This document shows, one piece after another, positions 25,547 to 36,139 of a stretch of 64,000 nt of DNA. Made by a program: the position numbers and the translations under genes. The DNA is from Isoetes taiwanensis. Taxonomy: Eukaryota > Streptophyta > Lycopodiopsida > Isoetales > Isoetaceae. Numbering within the stretch: the first letter of the stretch is position 1; every line of letters starts with the position of its first letter. The notes beneath the pieces were generated by a model. That model saw only the letters and a program-made list of their open reading frames with translations. It did not search any database and was not told where the DNA came from. The stretch is from positions 4,480,835-4,544,834 of the forward strand of contig JAJEKV010000031.1 in NCBI GenBank assembly GCA_021234155.1, written 5' to 3'.

Positions 25547-26155
25547 GGTGCCTTTCAAATGACAGGCACTAACGGATATATGACAGGCACCATTAGTGCC
25601 TATCATAGGCACTAATGGTACTAATGGCACTAATGGTACTAATGGCACTAATGGATACATGACCTGTCATTAGTTCCTGTCATTTGAAAGGCATTAATGA
25701 CAGGCACTATTCGTACCATTAGTACCATTAGTACCATTACTACTATTAGTACCATTAATGACAGTCACCATTAGTGCCTGACATTAATGTCAGGCACTAA
25801 TGGTGACATTAATGCCTGACGTTAGTGCCTGACACTAATGTCAGGCACTAATGGTGACTGTCATTAATGACAGGCACCATTAGTGCCTAATGACAGGCAC
25901 TAATGGATATATGACAGGCATCATTAGTGCCTGTCATTTGAAAGGCATTAATGACACACACTAATGGTATTAATGGTACTAATGGCACTAATGGATATAT
26001 GACAGGCACCATTAGTGCATGTCATTAGTGCCTGTCATTTGAAAGGCATTAATGACAGGAACTATTAGTACCATTAGTACCATTAATGACAATCACCATT
26101 TGCGACATTAATGTCAGGCACCAATGGTGACATTAATGCCTGACATTAGTGATGC
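25547..26155. repeat. Palindromic CATTAGTG/CACTAATG minisatellite, right locus
   Basis: Same word set as 165-800, in both orientations, with long runs of TAATGGTACTAATGGCAC. It includes several CATTTGAAAGGCATTAATGACAGG phrases that give it a loose higher-order period. ORFs are absent. Confidence 0.8.
25764..25807. repeat. 44-bp perfect palindrome, right locus
   Basis: Identical to 528-571 and perfectly self-complementary over 44 bp. Keeping it perfect at both loci stands out against the heavy divergence of the surrounding units. Confidence 0.8.
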
Positions 26156-26397
26156 CTTCTCATACTATTTTAAACGTTTTTCTCGGTCCTTTTATCTCCT
26201 CTTTGACATGTTTATCTTATTTATCCTCTTAGAACAACATGTTGTTGGACATGTTGTTTTCGTGTCCAACATGAATATAGAACAATGTTATTCCCGAGCT
26301 TACATGGATATCCTTTAGGCACGTTCATAGGACAAAGATGTCCTACCCAACAACCTTATCAACATGTCTGATCAATTCAATGCCCAATAACGTAATG

Positions 26398-26625
26398 CCA
26401 CTTCGTAGTGCCTGTCATTTTGAAGGCATTAATGGGCGAGCACTAATTATTGATAATGGTGACTGTCATTAATGGTACACCTAATGGCATTAATAGTGCC
26501 CAATAAAAAGGGTACTAATAGTCGCATCGTTAATGCCTTTCAAATGACAAGCACTAATGGTGCCTGTCATATATCCATTAGTGCAAACACGTTATGACAT
26601 TAGTAGCCTCTCATATGACATAGTG
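26398..26625. repeat. Minisatellite remnant
   Basis: Continuation of the CACTAATGG/CATTAGTG words, more diverged, directly after the broken second unit. It ends at the left edge of the 1-kb element at 26626. Confidence 0.65.
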
Positions 26626-27660
26626 TTATCAAAAGGAATAAGTTAAGTTGGTTAAAGAAGCAATCGGCTACGGTAAAATGTCAGTATAAAGTGTTAGAAA
26701 GCTAAGGGGCGGCAAAGAAATTATACTCAAATGGAGAAAATCGGGTGCTCATGATTGGCCCGGTGGTATAGGCGTTGCCTTGGTATCGAGCCCAAAGCGG
26801 TAGAAGCGGCTTCAAAGATTTCTGGCGTGGCGGTCTGGGCTGACAAATCACGGATCAGCGGTTACCCTGCAAAGAAGCATGCTTTGTCACGGCCGGTAGT
26901 TTTGTGTCTACACGGCCGGTTCTCAAACCGTCACCAGCAACCTCGGCACCAAAGGCTAACCTTCGGCCATTTGAAAGTTTCCGCTCTCAATGCAAAGCCT
27001 CTCCTTTGCGCGCTCGATTTTGGCCCTAAGTGACCAACCTCTGCACGTCCATCCTGCGTGGCTCAGGGTTCTCCGTCATCTAAGGCTTTACTCACGGGTT
27101 TGTCTCCTCCAATAATACCCTCTAGCCGAGACCTTGCAACCGGTGACCTCATGAATGCTTTCTGTTGGTCTCAACTTCATTCAGTTGAACCTTGATGATG
27201 ATTCCTGGCATGCGGCTCTCTCTGCGTTTAATGGTCCGAGAACCGGTGGGTGGAGTCGCTTTTCGCTCCTATTCAATTCCAATCAAAATATCCTTGGCGA
27301 AGTTATCGAAGACCTTCTTTAGTTCAGCGAGGAAGGAGATGTTTCTATGCTTTCGGGAAAGTTGTGAGTAAGGCCTATGAGATAAAGTTAAACTTGCCTC
27401 TGAGGACACATTTCAACAAGTCTCAAGGACCTCCTCAACAAGCTTAGATTGTCACGCATAATTCAAATTCTCTTATGGATATTATTCTAATTGTTGATCC
27501 GGAGTCTAGAATTTGTGTTGAGTTTTGAAATGTTAGCGACATATATATTGGCCGGATATGTTGAATAAATTGCACAAGTTTATAACCGTGTTTTAACCTC
27601 ATTCATTATTAGGGGTTCTCTTCTAATACACACTTATTACAAAGGCATGTCTTGTCGGTT
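26626..27660. repeat. Unknown ~1-kb element, copy 1
   Basis: Begins TTATCAAAAGGAATAAGTTA and aligns over its length with 30009-30975 in the same orientation, with many indels. It shares GATTTCTGGCGTGGCGGTC, CGGTTCTCAAACCGTCACCA, TGATGATGATTCC and GTTGTGAGTAAGGCCTATGA with that copy. The minus strand carries fragments of a protein better preserved in copy 2. No transposon hallmark is visible at either edge. Confidence 0.65.
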
Positions 27661-27849
27661 ATTGTATTTAAAGTAGGCATTTTATTGAAATGCGCATGCC
27701 CATATTATGCTTACGTCTATCCTCCTTTTAATATGACATAATTTGATGTTATTATTACTTATATTGGTTTCCTAGCGTTCAATCTGAAACATCTTTTTAC
27801 AAGAACACGTTAATTGACAATTTTTTTTGTTTTATATTTCATTTTTTTT

Positions 27850-28692
27850 TTCTTTGGAGGACGTCAAACTTTACTAAAGTCTGAAAGCCAAAAAACAAAT
27901 ACAACTTCTACGAGCGGGATTAAAATCTCAAAGGATAATCATGATCAGCGAGTAGGACCACCAACCTATCGTAAGACAACACCCCCAATTAAATCCTCAA
28001 AGATCCAAATGTTGTTTTTGGCGGATCACCGTAGAACAATAGTAAGGCGCCCATGATTACATCTCGAGCTTCTAGAAGAGCAACGGCAATAGGAATATCT
28101 AAGCGCTTTAAAAGCATATAATCTTCTTCGGCTTCGGATGGACCCACAACAATCATTGTGGCTAAGTGAAAGGCTTGGCTATATTCCCGAGTTTTGCATT
28201 TGCTAATTGAGCATCCTCTTGACTTCATACATCATTTTAGGCTTACGCAAATGGATTGATATTTTTTCCAATTCTTGATGAGAAGTGTTTTTAATAGTTT
28301 CAGTCTAATCGCATTTTGGCGGGTTTTCTCGTTTTGATGCCCATTCTATGTCTAAAATATATAGTGGGCATACTTTGGAACTTTCCACTAGGTTTAGGTT
28401 TCTTTGCGTAATTCTATGGTACCCTTGTTCATGGATCTTGAAACAATATGGAGCCTTAGGTATTAAATTGCTTCATAATGGCTCAAATAGTGCAATGCTG
28501 AGTGCACTATTATGTTAAATGTGTCTTGAACTCGCTTGATTTTGCATCCTGACAAGTTAGCAAATCATATAATATTTTTGGTATTTGTTGTAGTGGAGAA
28601 GGATGTACCTTTCCTTTTCGACAACATTTAGTGCCATCGTCCTTAAATTTAACTGCATCACATAATATACATTGTTGGTTCAGTTCTCCAAC
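27850..28692 (-). pseudogene. Helitron transposon protein, N-terminal fragment, second copy
   Basis: Minus-strand counterpart of 13020-14215. The cysteine motif is clearer here: GELNQQCILCDAVKF, KCCRKGKVHPSPLQQIPK and LLT (28690 down to about 28540). The downstream region reads INPFA (about 28250) and then a 79-codon frame (28228-27989) with IVVGPSEAEEDYML. This resembles the segment of Helitron proteins preceding the YPLLFP block. Homology with the plus copy continues to about 27850. The fragment begins exactly where the 300-bp module at 28689 starts, so its 5' part was lost or displaced there. No Rep or helicase domain follows. Confidence 0.72.
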
Positions 28693-28992
28693 ATGAATAT
28701 AGAACAATGTTATTCCCGAGCTTACATGGATATCCTTTAGGCACGTTCATAGGACAAAGATGTCCTACCCAACAACCTTATCAACATGTCTGATCAATTC
28801 AATGCCCAACCAACATGCCACTTCTCTTACATTAACTCATTTTTAAAACTTTCAAACTATAGTGCTTTGCCCACTTGATTCTGGAACACTTTTCCTGGTG
28901 CCGTATAAATATATGCCTTTGAGAAACACATTTAATGTAAAAGCACCACCGATCTTTTGCTTTGTCAGTTATCCATTCGGCATATATGACAA
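28689..28992 (+). repeat. 300-bp TATA-containing module, copy C
   Basis: Starts CCAACATGAATATAGAAC and ends TATCCATTCGGCATATATGA. It is nearly identical to the modules at 25080, 26262 (truncated) and 29403. It contains CCGTATAAATATATGCC, a good TATA-box match, about 90 bp before its end. Sequences to its left differ between copies. That defines the left edge and argues for independent insertions, as with a short LTR, TRIM or other non-autonomous element. I see no clear TG..CA ends or target-site duplication. Confidence 0.7.
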
Positions 28993-29100
28993 CGAGGAGA
29001 TAAAAGGACCAAGAAAAACGTTTTAAACGCAAAAGGACCAAGAAAAACGTTTTAAAAGCAAAAGGATCAAGAAAAAAGTTTTAAAAGCAAAAGGATATCC
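28990..29100. repeat. Threefold ~32-bp repeat
   Basis: AAAAGGACCAAGAAAAACG followed by TTTTAAAAGC occurs three times in a row. The same motif forms the outer spacer of the 1.2-kb units at 130-165, 1327-1345 and, inverted, 26160-26200. Confidence 0.8.
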
Positions 29101-29237
29101 ATTTAATGGATAATTGACAAAGCTTTAAAAATGTCCTTTTGCTTTGTCAGTTATCAACCTTTTACTTTGTGAGTTATCCATTAAATGGATAACATCATTA
29201 AATGATATTTCAATTAATTTAAAGATGATGTCATTCA

Positions 29238-29276
29238 AAAAAATGATGTTTCAATTTAATTGAAACATCATTTTTT
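29238..29276. repeat. Perfect 19-bp-arm inverted repeat
   Basis: Arms AAAAAATGATGTTTCAATT and its complement flank a single T. It is the strongest simple hairpin outside the minisatellite. It lies between two modules, with related ATGAT(A/G)TTTCAATTAA text just upstream. Confidence 0.8.
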
Positions 29277-29319
29277 GTCAGTTATCATTAAATGGACAAA
29301 TAGATTTGGATTGGGTTGG

Positions 29320-29405
29320 ATTTTGAAAGGCATTAATGACAGGCACTAATGGTGACTGTCATTAATGGTGGCTGTCATTAATGGTACTAATGGTACTAAT
29401 GGTAC
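29320..29405. repeat. Short minisatellite block
   Basis: CATTAATGACAGGCACTAAT words followed by repeated GTCATTAATGG and TACTAATGG. It directly precedes module copy D, repeating the minisatellite-then-module order of the full units. Confidence 0.75.
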
Positions 29406-29705
29406 CAACATGAATATAGAACAATGTTATTCCCGAGCTTACATGGATATCCTTTAGGCACGTTCATAGGACAAAGATGTCCTACCCAACAACCTTATCA
29501 ACATGTCTGATCAATTCAATGCCCAACCAACATGCCACTTCTCTTACAGTAACTCAATTCTGGGCATTTTTAAAACTTTCAAACTATAGTGCCCACTTGA
29601 TTCTGGAACACTTTTCCTGGTGGCGTATAAATATACGTCTTTGAGAAACACATTTAATGCAAAAGCACCACCGACCTTTTGCTTTGTCAGTTATCCATTT
29701 GGCTA
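29403..29705 (+). repeat. 300-bp TATA-containing module, copy D
   Basis: Fourth copy of the module, again starting CCAACATGAATATAG and carrying GGCGTATAAATATACG. It ends at TTATCCATTTGGC, after which the flank differs from every other copy. Copies B to D are far more alike than the surrounding older repeats, so they are comparatively recent. Confidence 0.7.
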
Positions 29706-30008
29706 AGTTTGCTTCTCTTTCTTGAGTAATTTATGATTTCTCATCACATGTGTGTTCCTCCTTACTTGTTTTCCTCCTCGTGTTTTGTGATTGTCTTGCT
29801 TTGGACCACATTATACATTAATATTTTTGTTTATACGTCCCACCATGGCTTGTGCAATAAATATATTTGCAAGTTCTCCATAGTCTCCAACAAGCATAAG
29901 TAAAGTTTCTCCTTCCTTTGTAGTTTCCACCATTGACTGGTGCTCGCTTACAGGCCATGTTGTAGAATACTTAAAAGTCAAATGTGAGCACGTTTAGTTT
30001 TGGAATGG

Positions 30009-30975
30009 TTATCAAAAGGAATAAGTTAAGTTGGTTAAAGAAGCAATCGGCTACAGTGAAATGTCGAGTATAAAAAGGGTTAGAAAAGCTATCAAAGGAC
30101 GAAAAGGCATACTCAAATGGGAAAATGTAGGTGCTCATGATTACCAATTGCGTATGGGGAGGTTGCCTTGGTATCGAAGCCTGGCGAGCGGCGGCAAGAT
30201 TTCTGGCGTGGCGGTCACGAAGAGCAAAGTGCGAGATCGCGGTTATCCTGCCGAAGAGCGCCTTTGTCACCGGTAGATGATTTTGTGTCTACGGCGGTTC
30301 TCAAACCCGTCACCAACAACCTGCGGCACAAGGCTAACCTTACATTTGCCGAAAAGTTTCCGCTCTCAATACCCAAAGCCTCCTCGCTGCCGCTCGATTT
30401 TGGCCCATTGGCCTTAACCCTCCCTGCGTCCATCCTCGTGAAAACCAGGGTTCTCCATATCATCTCTAGAGTAGGCTTTATGCAGGTTTGTCTCCTCAAT
30501 AATACCTCTATGTCAAAGAGCTTTACAGCGGTGACCTGGTCTTTCGTTGGTCTCCCTTCATTTGATTGAACCTTGATGATGATTCCCTGGCACAATGCGG
30601 CTCTCTGCGCATTTAATGAGTCGAGAATACAGTGCGGTTGGGATGCCACAGCTCCCTATTCAATTCCAATCCAAGTATCATGTGAAGTTATCAAGAAGAC
30701 CTTCTTTGATTCAGCAGTGAGGAATGTTTCTATGCTTTCGGAAAGTTGTGAGTAAGGCCTATGAGACAAAGTTAAACTTTGCCTCACGAGGACATTTCCA
30801 GCAAGTCTCAAGCGACCGCCTCCACAACAAAACAGATTATGCAGGTCGGTCATGGATATTCAGGTGATCCCGTCGGCGTTGTGTTGAGTTTTGAAATATT
30901 GCTTATATATTAGCGGATATGAACAAATTAAGTTGTATATTTTAGCAAATAATAAAGTTCTGCTTGTCGATTATT
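30009..30975. repeat. Unknown ~1-kb element, copy 2
   Basis: Direct copy of 26626-27660, starting TTATCAAAAGGAATAAGTTA and fading near an AATAAAGTTCTGCTTGTCG phrase. The two copies lie 3.4 kb apart around the Helitron fragment and modules C and D. They could be old long terminal repeats of one element or simply two insertions. Divergence is substantial in both. Confidence 0.65.
30215..30853 (-). pseudogene. Unidentified protein remnant inside the 1-kb element
   Basis: Two minus-strand frames in series look protein-like. The first (30853-30656) contains RLRLAGNVLVRQSLTLSHRP and FLTAESKKVFLITSHD. The second (30649-30215, 144 codons) contains VKLFDIEVLLRRQTCIKP and IWRTLVFTRMDAG. Copy 1 at 26.6-27.7 kb retains similar but more broken text, so the coding strand is probably minus. 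I do not recognise the family and cannot exclude a captured host-gene piece. Confidence 0.35.
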
Positions 30976-31077
30976 AATATTCATAAAACATTTAAATCTT
31001 ATATTATCTTCATAAGAACCGTCGAATGAAGTTGATCGATAACGGTGAAGATGGCTTATCGTGACAATAAATTCCAT

Positions 31078-32062
31078 CTTAATTCTTCAGGTCCATTAAA
31101 CCGATGAAGAATTAAAGGGGAAAAGGGAAAAAGAGGACAAAAGATAAAATAAAAGTCGTGGGGAAGTGAAGGCGAAGGAAAAGTGAAGACAAAATTGAAG
31201 AGACAAGGAGAAAACAAAGGCGAAGAAACAAAAGGGTCGAAGGAAAAGGGGAGGCGCTGATAAATATCGGTTGACATATTATACCGAACATATCAGGTGG
31301 TATATCAGATCAATGTTTGACATCAATATTCTGGCGTTTTGGACTTAGCGGATTGCCATTTAAGGCCGTTATAACGTCAGGCAATTCCGTGATGGAAAAG
31401 GGAAGAAGTGGAAAAGACATAAAGGGAAAAGAGAAAAGGGAAAAGATGAAAAGTGTTGGGGAGAAAATGGAATGGAATATCGTGAAAAGGAAGGGGAAAA
31501 GATTAGAAACCGCAAGGGAAAAGGGAAGAAAAGAGATTGATCGAGAAAAGGAGGGTATAAAAATCTGGATGAAATCGCGCTGGGACCAGGAGCCTGAAGA
31601 GTAAAGGTTAGAAAATAAAGGGGAACAAGAAAATCAAAAAGAGGGGAAAGATAAAAGGGAGAATCACGAGGAAAAGGGAAAAGACATGAATAAAAGGAAG
31701 GATAAAAGGCAACTGTCACGAAAAAGGGGAGAAAACGAAAGTCGAAGGGGGAGTCATCGAGGAAGAGAACATAGAAAAAGGGAGATCGTGAAAAAGGGAC
31801 AAAAGGAATAAAGGCAATAAATCGATAAAGACATAGGAAAAAAGAAGAGCATAGAAAGTCGAAAGGGGAACCGAAGAAGGGCAAAATAAAGAAAAGGGAA
31901 GGGAAGGGGACAAAGATAAAGGGAAAAGAAGGAAAAGATGAAAATGGCATCATCAAAAAGGTCGAGAAAAGAACATAAAGTCGATGAAAAAAGGCCGAAA
32001 GGTCGAAAGATCCATCGAAGTCAACCAGAAGAATAAAGGAAAACGAAGAGAAAAGAATAAAA
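31078..32062. repeat. Purine-rich strand-asymmetric block (GAAAAGGG)
   Basis: The plus strand is very largely A and G (GGGAAAAGG, GAAAAGGGA, AAGGAAGG), except for an ordinary interval at about 31265-31385. The period is loose, about 7-20 bp. Such polypurine DNA can form triplexes. It makes a 237-codon minus-strand frame (32082-31369) rich in Phe, Ser, Pro and Leu; this is a composition artefact rather than a gene. Confidence 0.8.
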
Positions 32063-32089
32063 CAAATCCGCTCATCGATCAAAGCTCGT

Positions 32090-33780
32090 CACTGATCCGC
32101 TGCAGTCATATCAAACATCGAGTTAATTAACCGTCGACTACATATTAATGAAGTTCTGATTAACCAGTAATAACGGTTAATAAATATCTTCAGAATAAGT
32201 TAGTCTCGATAGAGTTGGAACGGTTAATTTTCCGCCGATTTTCAGATCGACTTTATCGGTCAATACCGATTAATTGAAGAATCGAGATGGTCATAAACAT
32301 CGATCATCATACATCATAGAAGTCTTTTGATAAAGTCGTTATGGACAAACTTTCAACAAACAAAGGTGATTAAATAAATCCGTTTGAATCCATGGACATC
32401 ATCGTCTCGAAATTTCGCAGATTGAATGGATAATATCTTTACCGGTCGAAGGACAGGGGATAGACAAATCAGACAGTCCACCGCCGAAGGATATTTAGTT
32501 CTGAACGATGAATAACAATAATTCTGGATATCGTTTCGCAGTCGAAGATTGGTCAATACCGTTATTGACCCGTCTTCGTCGGGTTTCATCCGCAAGGGAC
32601 AATCAACCAATCGTGGTCGAAGTCTATCTTGATCGTGAACGTCTTCAATGAATTAATAGAACAATGATTAAGTCATAGTTTAAGGTCGTGGAAGTTCGAC
32701 AAACGTCTGGATATAAATATTTTATCATTTTATCATTACGTCGTAGAGTTCGTCTGAAGGCAGGGATTGGTCGGGGAATTGATTTTCCGGCCAGGCAATT
32801 GGATTGGATCAGATCAGGATGGAAACTATCGTTATGGATTAGGTCATCGTTTCAACCTTCGTACAATCTGTGGAAGTTTCCACAATGCGGGCGGTTATTG
32901 CCGATTAGCGGGGGTGTGGGGTGCCAGGTGTTTACATGCTTTCTGCCCGGTGGAGGCGGCGAGGGGCACCGACATGCCGAAGATAAGCGCTCGCCTTGTC
33001 TTGGCCGAGATAAGGCCTGTCAGGTAGAGATTGATGTGACATGGGCGAACGTGAGGCGGGCTATCCGCGAAGGTTGTGTCGGAAGACCCGACATTGTTGG
33101 GAAGATGGCGGCGAGATATCGCGGCCAGTGCATTGATTGTATCAACATTGGTAACAATAGCCTAGGTTTTGCAAAATGGAGTTGCGGGCAATGTTCTTGC
33201 ATGTTGGTTCCATCGCGAAGCGTCGTGGCAAAATATCGTTGCGGCGCTGGCGGTGAAGGAGATGCTAAAGAAGGCGTGAAAGCGCTAGCGGTAGAAACCG
33301 AAGTTGATGTGAGCCGTCGCCGCGCCTACAATGCCAGTGGCACAATTTCGGCTTCTCACGGACAAAACCACATCATCAAGGGTGAGGAGTCGCGGAGCGT
33401 AGATTAGTGGTATCATCAAACTCTTGGCCAAACACATTGTTCTTGCTGATGTAGGTACTTGGATCTGGCCGGTTGAGATAGGTGACGTGGGATGGTAAAT
33501 GGCGAGGAACACAAGCGGATGTTCAACCAGCCAGCGTCGACACAGCAAACTACGTGGAGTCCGCAGCGGAAAGTTTTGAAGATCAAACCTTTACGATTGC
33601 AAAGTCAATATAAGGATGTACACACTAGTGTCTCATCTTATTAACCGGACGGAGTTGATGCGATAGGAGGCACAATCTGACTTCGGTCGCGAAGAAAGAT
33701 GGAGTCTTGAAGGTAAAGAACAAAGGGTGTAACTCTCTCTGCGTGTGTTGGTAAAGTAACCTCTCTTTTCCATGCGGCCC
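32090..33780. other. Unassigned region with a promoter-like TATA and a 239-codon frame
   Basis: 32090-32690 is AT-rich with repeated CGGTTAAT/CCGATTAA words. TATAAATATTTTAT lies at about 32711. The frame at 32688-33407 (+) is the longest mixed-composition open frame in the window. It has Gly/Arg/Cys-rich segments (GRGIDFPARQ, RCGAGGEGDAKEGVKALAVE) but no motif or family I know. The TATA and composition shift could mark an LTR and the start of a gag-like reading frame; that is inference. 33410-33780 holds nothing I recognise. Confidence 0.3.
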
Positions 33781-33784
33781 GAGG

Positions 33785-35765
33785 AGTTTGGGCGGCTATA
33801 GCCGCAGCTCATATCCAAAGAGACATCGCAGTGCTCACTCCATTATCAATCATTGCCGCGATAATCCAGCCATCGGTTGGAAGATCTTTGCTGAGGCGTC
33901 GAGGTTATCTATGGCTGGCAGGTCAGCGAGGAGGGGCCGAGATACACTTTCACGGTATATGAGGATCGATATTAAACGCCCATGCCCATCGTGCAAACAT
34001 CTCATAGCGGGGAGACTATTTCCTTACAGCTGACCACCGCGTGTACAATGAGCTATTTCCCAACCCGACAATTCATTCCGCCCATGCCTCGAGCAGCGCA
34101 CCAATGAGAAACGGCGTCGGCGTCCTCATGCGCTGCTACAACAATGGGATCGTTGCTCATGGCGAGCGTCGGTATTGCAAGCCAACATGCAAAATGCTCT
34201 AATGCTCTTGACCGGGAGATGTGCGTGAAGTATATCAAGGTTAGCGGCGGATCACGATTCTATAGAGGCGTATGCGTCCCCGGTTCCACGTCTTTCATGA
34301 AAGCGGTTACAATAAGCGGCAGAACATGCGCTGATGGGGAGTCCACGGATGGCGTGCAAGGCGGCCATGGCCGGACCAACCACCCGACCTGGCCTTACCG
34401 AATGAGAGTAGCCTATTGGCTGATATGCGTCACTCATAGCATTATCGCATAGAATATTATTTGCATATAATGTTACATACATACATGGTACATGATTACG
34501 GAGAAAAAACTTCCTAGCTAGATAGATCCCAAGCAGCACTAACGGTGACCGAGTCTGATGGTACGGTCCACACCCTCTGATATAGCAGCGGAGCTTCTCG
34601 CGGACACTCCATCTAACGATGCGCACATGCGCCGCCCGTGTACCGACCCACATGGGGTATATGATGTCGATTGGCGGGTTTGCCACCGTCATGCGGTGGC
34701 GATGAAGGCTCAATGTGCATGCCACCGGTATTGTTGTCGACTGCGGCGGGCCTGTCACGAACTAGCCCCGCACATTTAGGCCGCCACCCACATCGGATGT
34801 AACGGTGCTGATGCATTTCGAAGACCAATGATGCGTACAAAGAGAGTGCAGTCGGATCACTGAGTGGGCGAACGCGGTGGGAAAAGACGAGAGTTCGAAA
34901 CACTCCTGGCCCGGCGGTGGGATTGATCGCATTATCTGAAACCCGGTAGGTATTGACATGTTGTCAGTACCACCATTACGTGGTCGTCATCTCAGGAGCC
35001 CTGGCCCGGTGTGCGTCGTGGCGGATGGTATGAAACGGGCATCGATGACCTTTGCACACGCCAAAGATGTATGACTTTTCGCTTAAGTCGGAGTTGCCTC
35101 GGGAATTACAGTAAAACAAAAAGTCAATTACTTACCTTGTGGCCGATGGGCGAGCACGAGGCGTGAGTGCACTTGATCCGGAAGGGATGCTCGGCGGGAA
35201 AGAAGGTGGGAGGCGCACTCCTCGGGGGAGGGCGTTCTGACACCGGCCCGAACATAATTAAGTGATAGTAGCGGGGTCTATCATCAGCGACTCCGGCTCG
35301 ACCTCTCGAGCATATCTGCTTAATACGCTACATATAAGCACATCCGGTGAGTCCGGTTGATGCGATCCATACAAACTAAACATAAACGAAACATTACCTC
35401 ATCAACACTTTCCGAATGTGCCCCTCCTCCCGTCCATCGGTATGCGCCTAGGAAGTCAGGATATTGGTTATGCGCCGCATCTTTGGCCAGTATTACCTCT
35501 TGCAATATCAAAGTCGCCGCACCATCGGCGCTACGCTGCATAACCATGGCAAGGTGTTCGTTGATCTGTAGCCGTAAAAGTGCGTGAACACCCTAACCTC
35601 TTCGAAGGTGAAGATGTAACCTGGCGGGATCGTAAAAGTGCTGCGAGGAGCTGTCTGAAGCCCAGATGCATTGATTTGAGACCATCCTCGAATGGGTACA
35701 CACCCGAGGTAGCTCCGGATGGTGTACTTTGTCGAACTTTCGGCGTGGTACGCCGAAAAGCGGCG
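33785..35765. other. CpG-rich decayed sequence upstream of a SWIM motif
   Basis: GC-rich sequence with long frames on both strands (for example 34252-34758 on minus, 168 codons), none of which I recognise. Because a SWIM-type transposase C-terminus follows on the plus strand, this stretch may hold the diverged body of the same element. I could not find the catalytic blocks. Confidence 0.3.
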
Positions 35766-36130
35766 TGCTCGGTCTCTTATCCATGCCTACATACCGACAT
35801 TCGCGTCCGGTGAATGGCGAGAAGTCAAAGGTGTGCCATGCGTGCACGCCATCGCCGTCCTCGCGATATCATCGAGGACAATGCGACCCTACTCGGCCGA
35901 ATTGACCACAATCCTTGGCCGGGTGCCCTATGGAAGGGGGTGGCCATGTATAGATCGTACGTGAGGGCGGTGTCTCATAGTGAAATTTGGATCGACTGGT
36001 CCCTACCTCGGCGGAACTCTTCCACAATAAAAGCCACCGCAAACCACTCACCTCGAGGCGAAGGAGGATCGGAGTTAGATGTGGATGCTTTCGTATCAAA
36101 GCTGGTGGCAAAGATGTCTCCCCGTAAGTA
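35766..36130 (+). pseudogene. SWIM zinc-finger C-terminus of a MuDR/MULE-like transposase, decayed
   Basis: The frame ending at 36131 and a sister frame read HAYIPTFASGEW then REVKGVPCVHAIAVL (about 35785-35860). This fits the Mutator transposase SWIM consensus TCxCGxWxxxGIPCxHAIAAL. The first two zinc-ligand cysteines appear as Phe and Ser, each one base from Cys; the CVH pair remains. The tail YVRAVSHSEIW fits the position of the usual YxxAYxHxIxPI-like stretch. The family differs from the relic at 19.4-20.8 kb. It is a short motif match, so alternatives remain possible. Confidence 0.45.
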
Positions 36131-36139
36131 ACTGGGTGA

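Larger units (their letters stand above)
25055..26400 (+). repeat. 1.2-kb composite repeat unit, right locus (plus orientation)
   Basis: Plus-strand counterpart of 1-1345. The module beginning TTATTCCCCGAGCATGGATA (25080) carries GGCGTATAAATATG (about 25266) and ends with TTATCCATTTGGCATATATG. An AT-rich spacer, the minisatellite (25547-26155), and then a spacer with TTTTTCTCGGTCCTTTTATC follow. The next unit starts at about 26262 and breaks off near 26395 into more minisatellite. The module starts are about 1.2 kb apart, as at the left locus. Confidence 0.75.

Noticed and set aside
31369-32082. 237-codon minus-strand open frame
   Set aside because: It lies wholly in the polypurine block; its Phe/Ser/Pro/Leu content is dictated by the repeat and it shows no domain.
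34252-34758. 168-codon minus-strand frame
   Set aside because: No recognisable motif, and equally long frames overlap on the plus strand in GC-rich debris.
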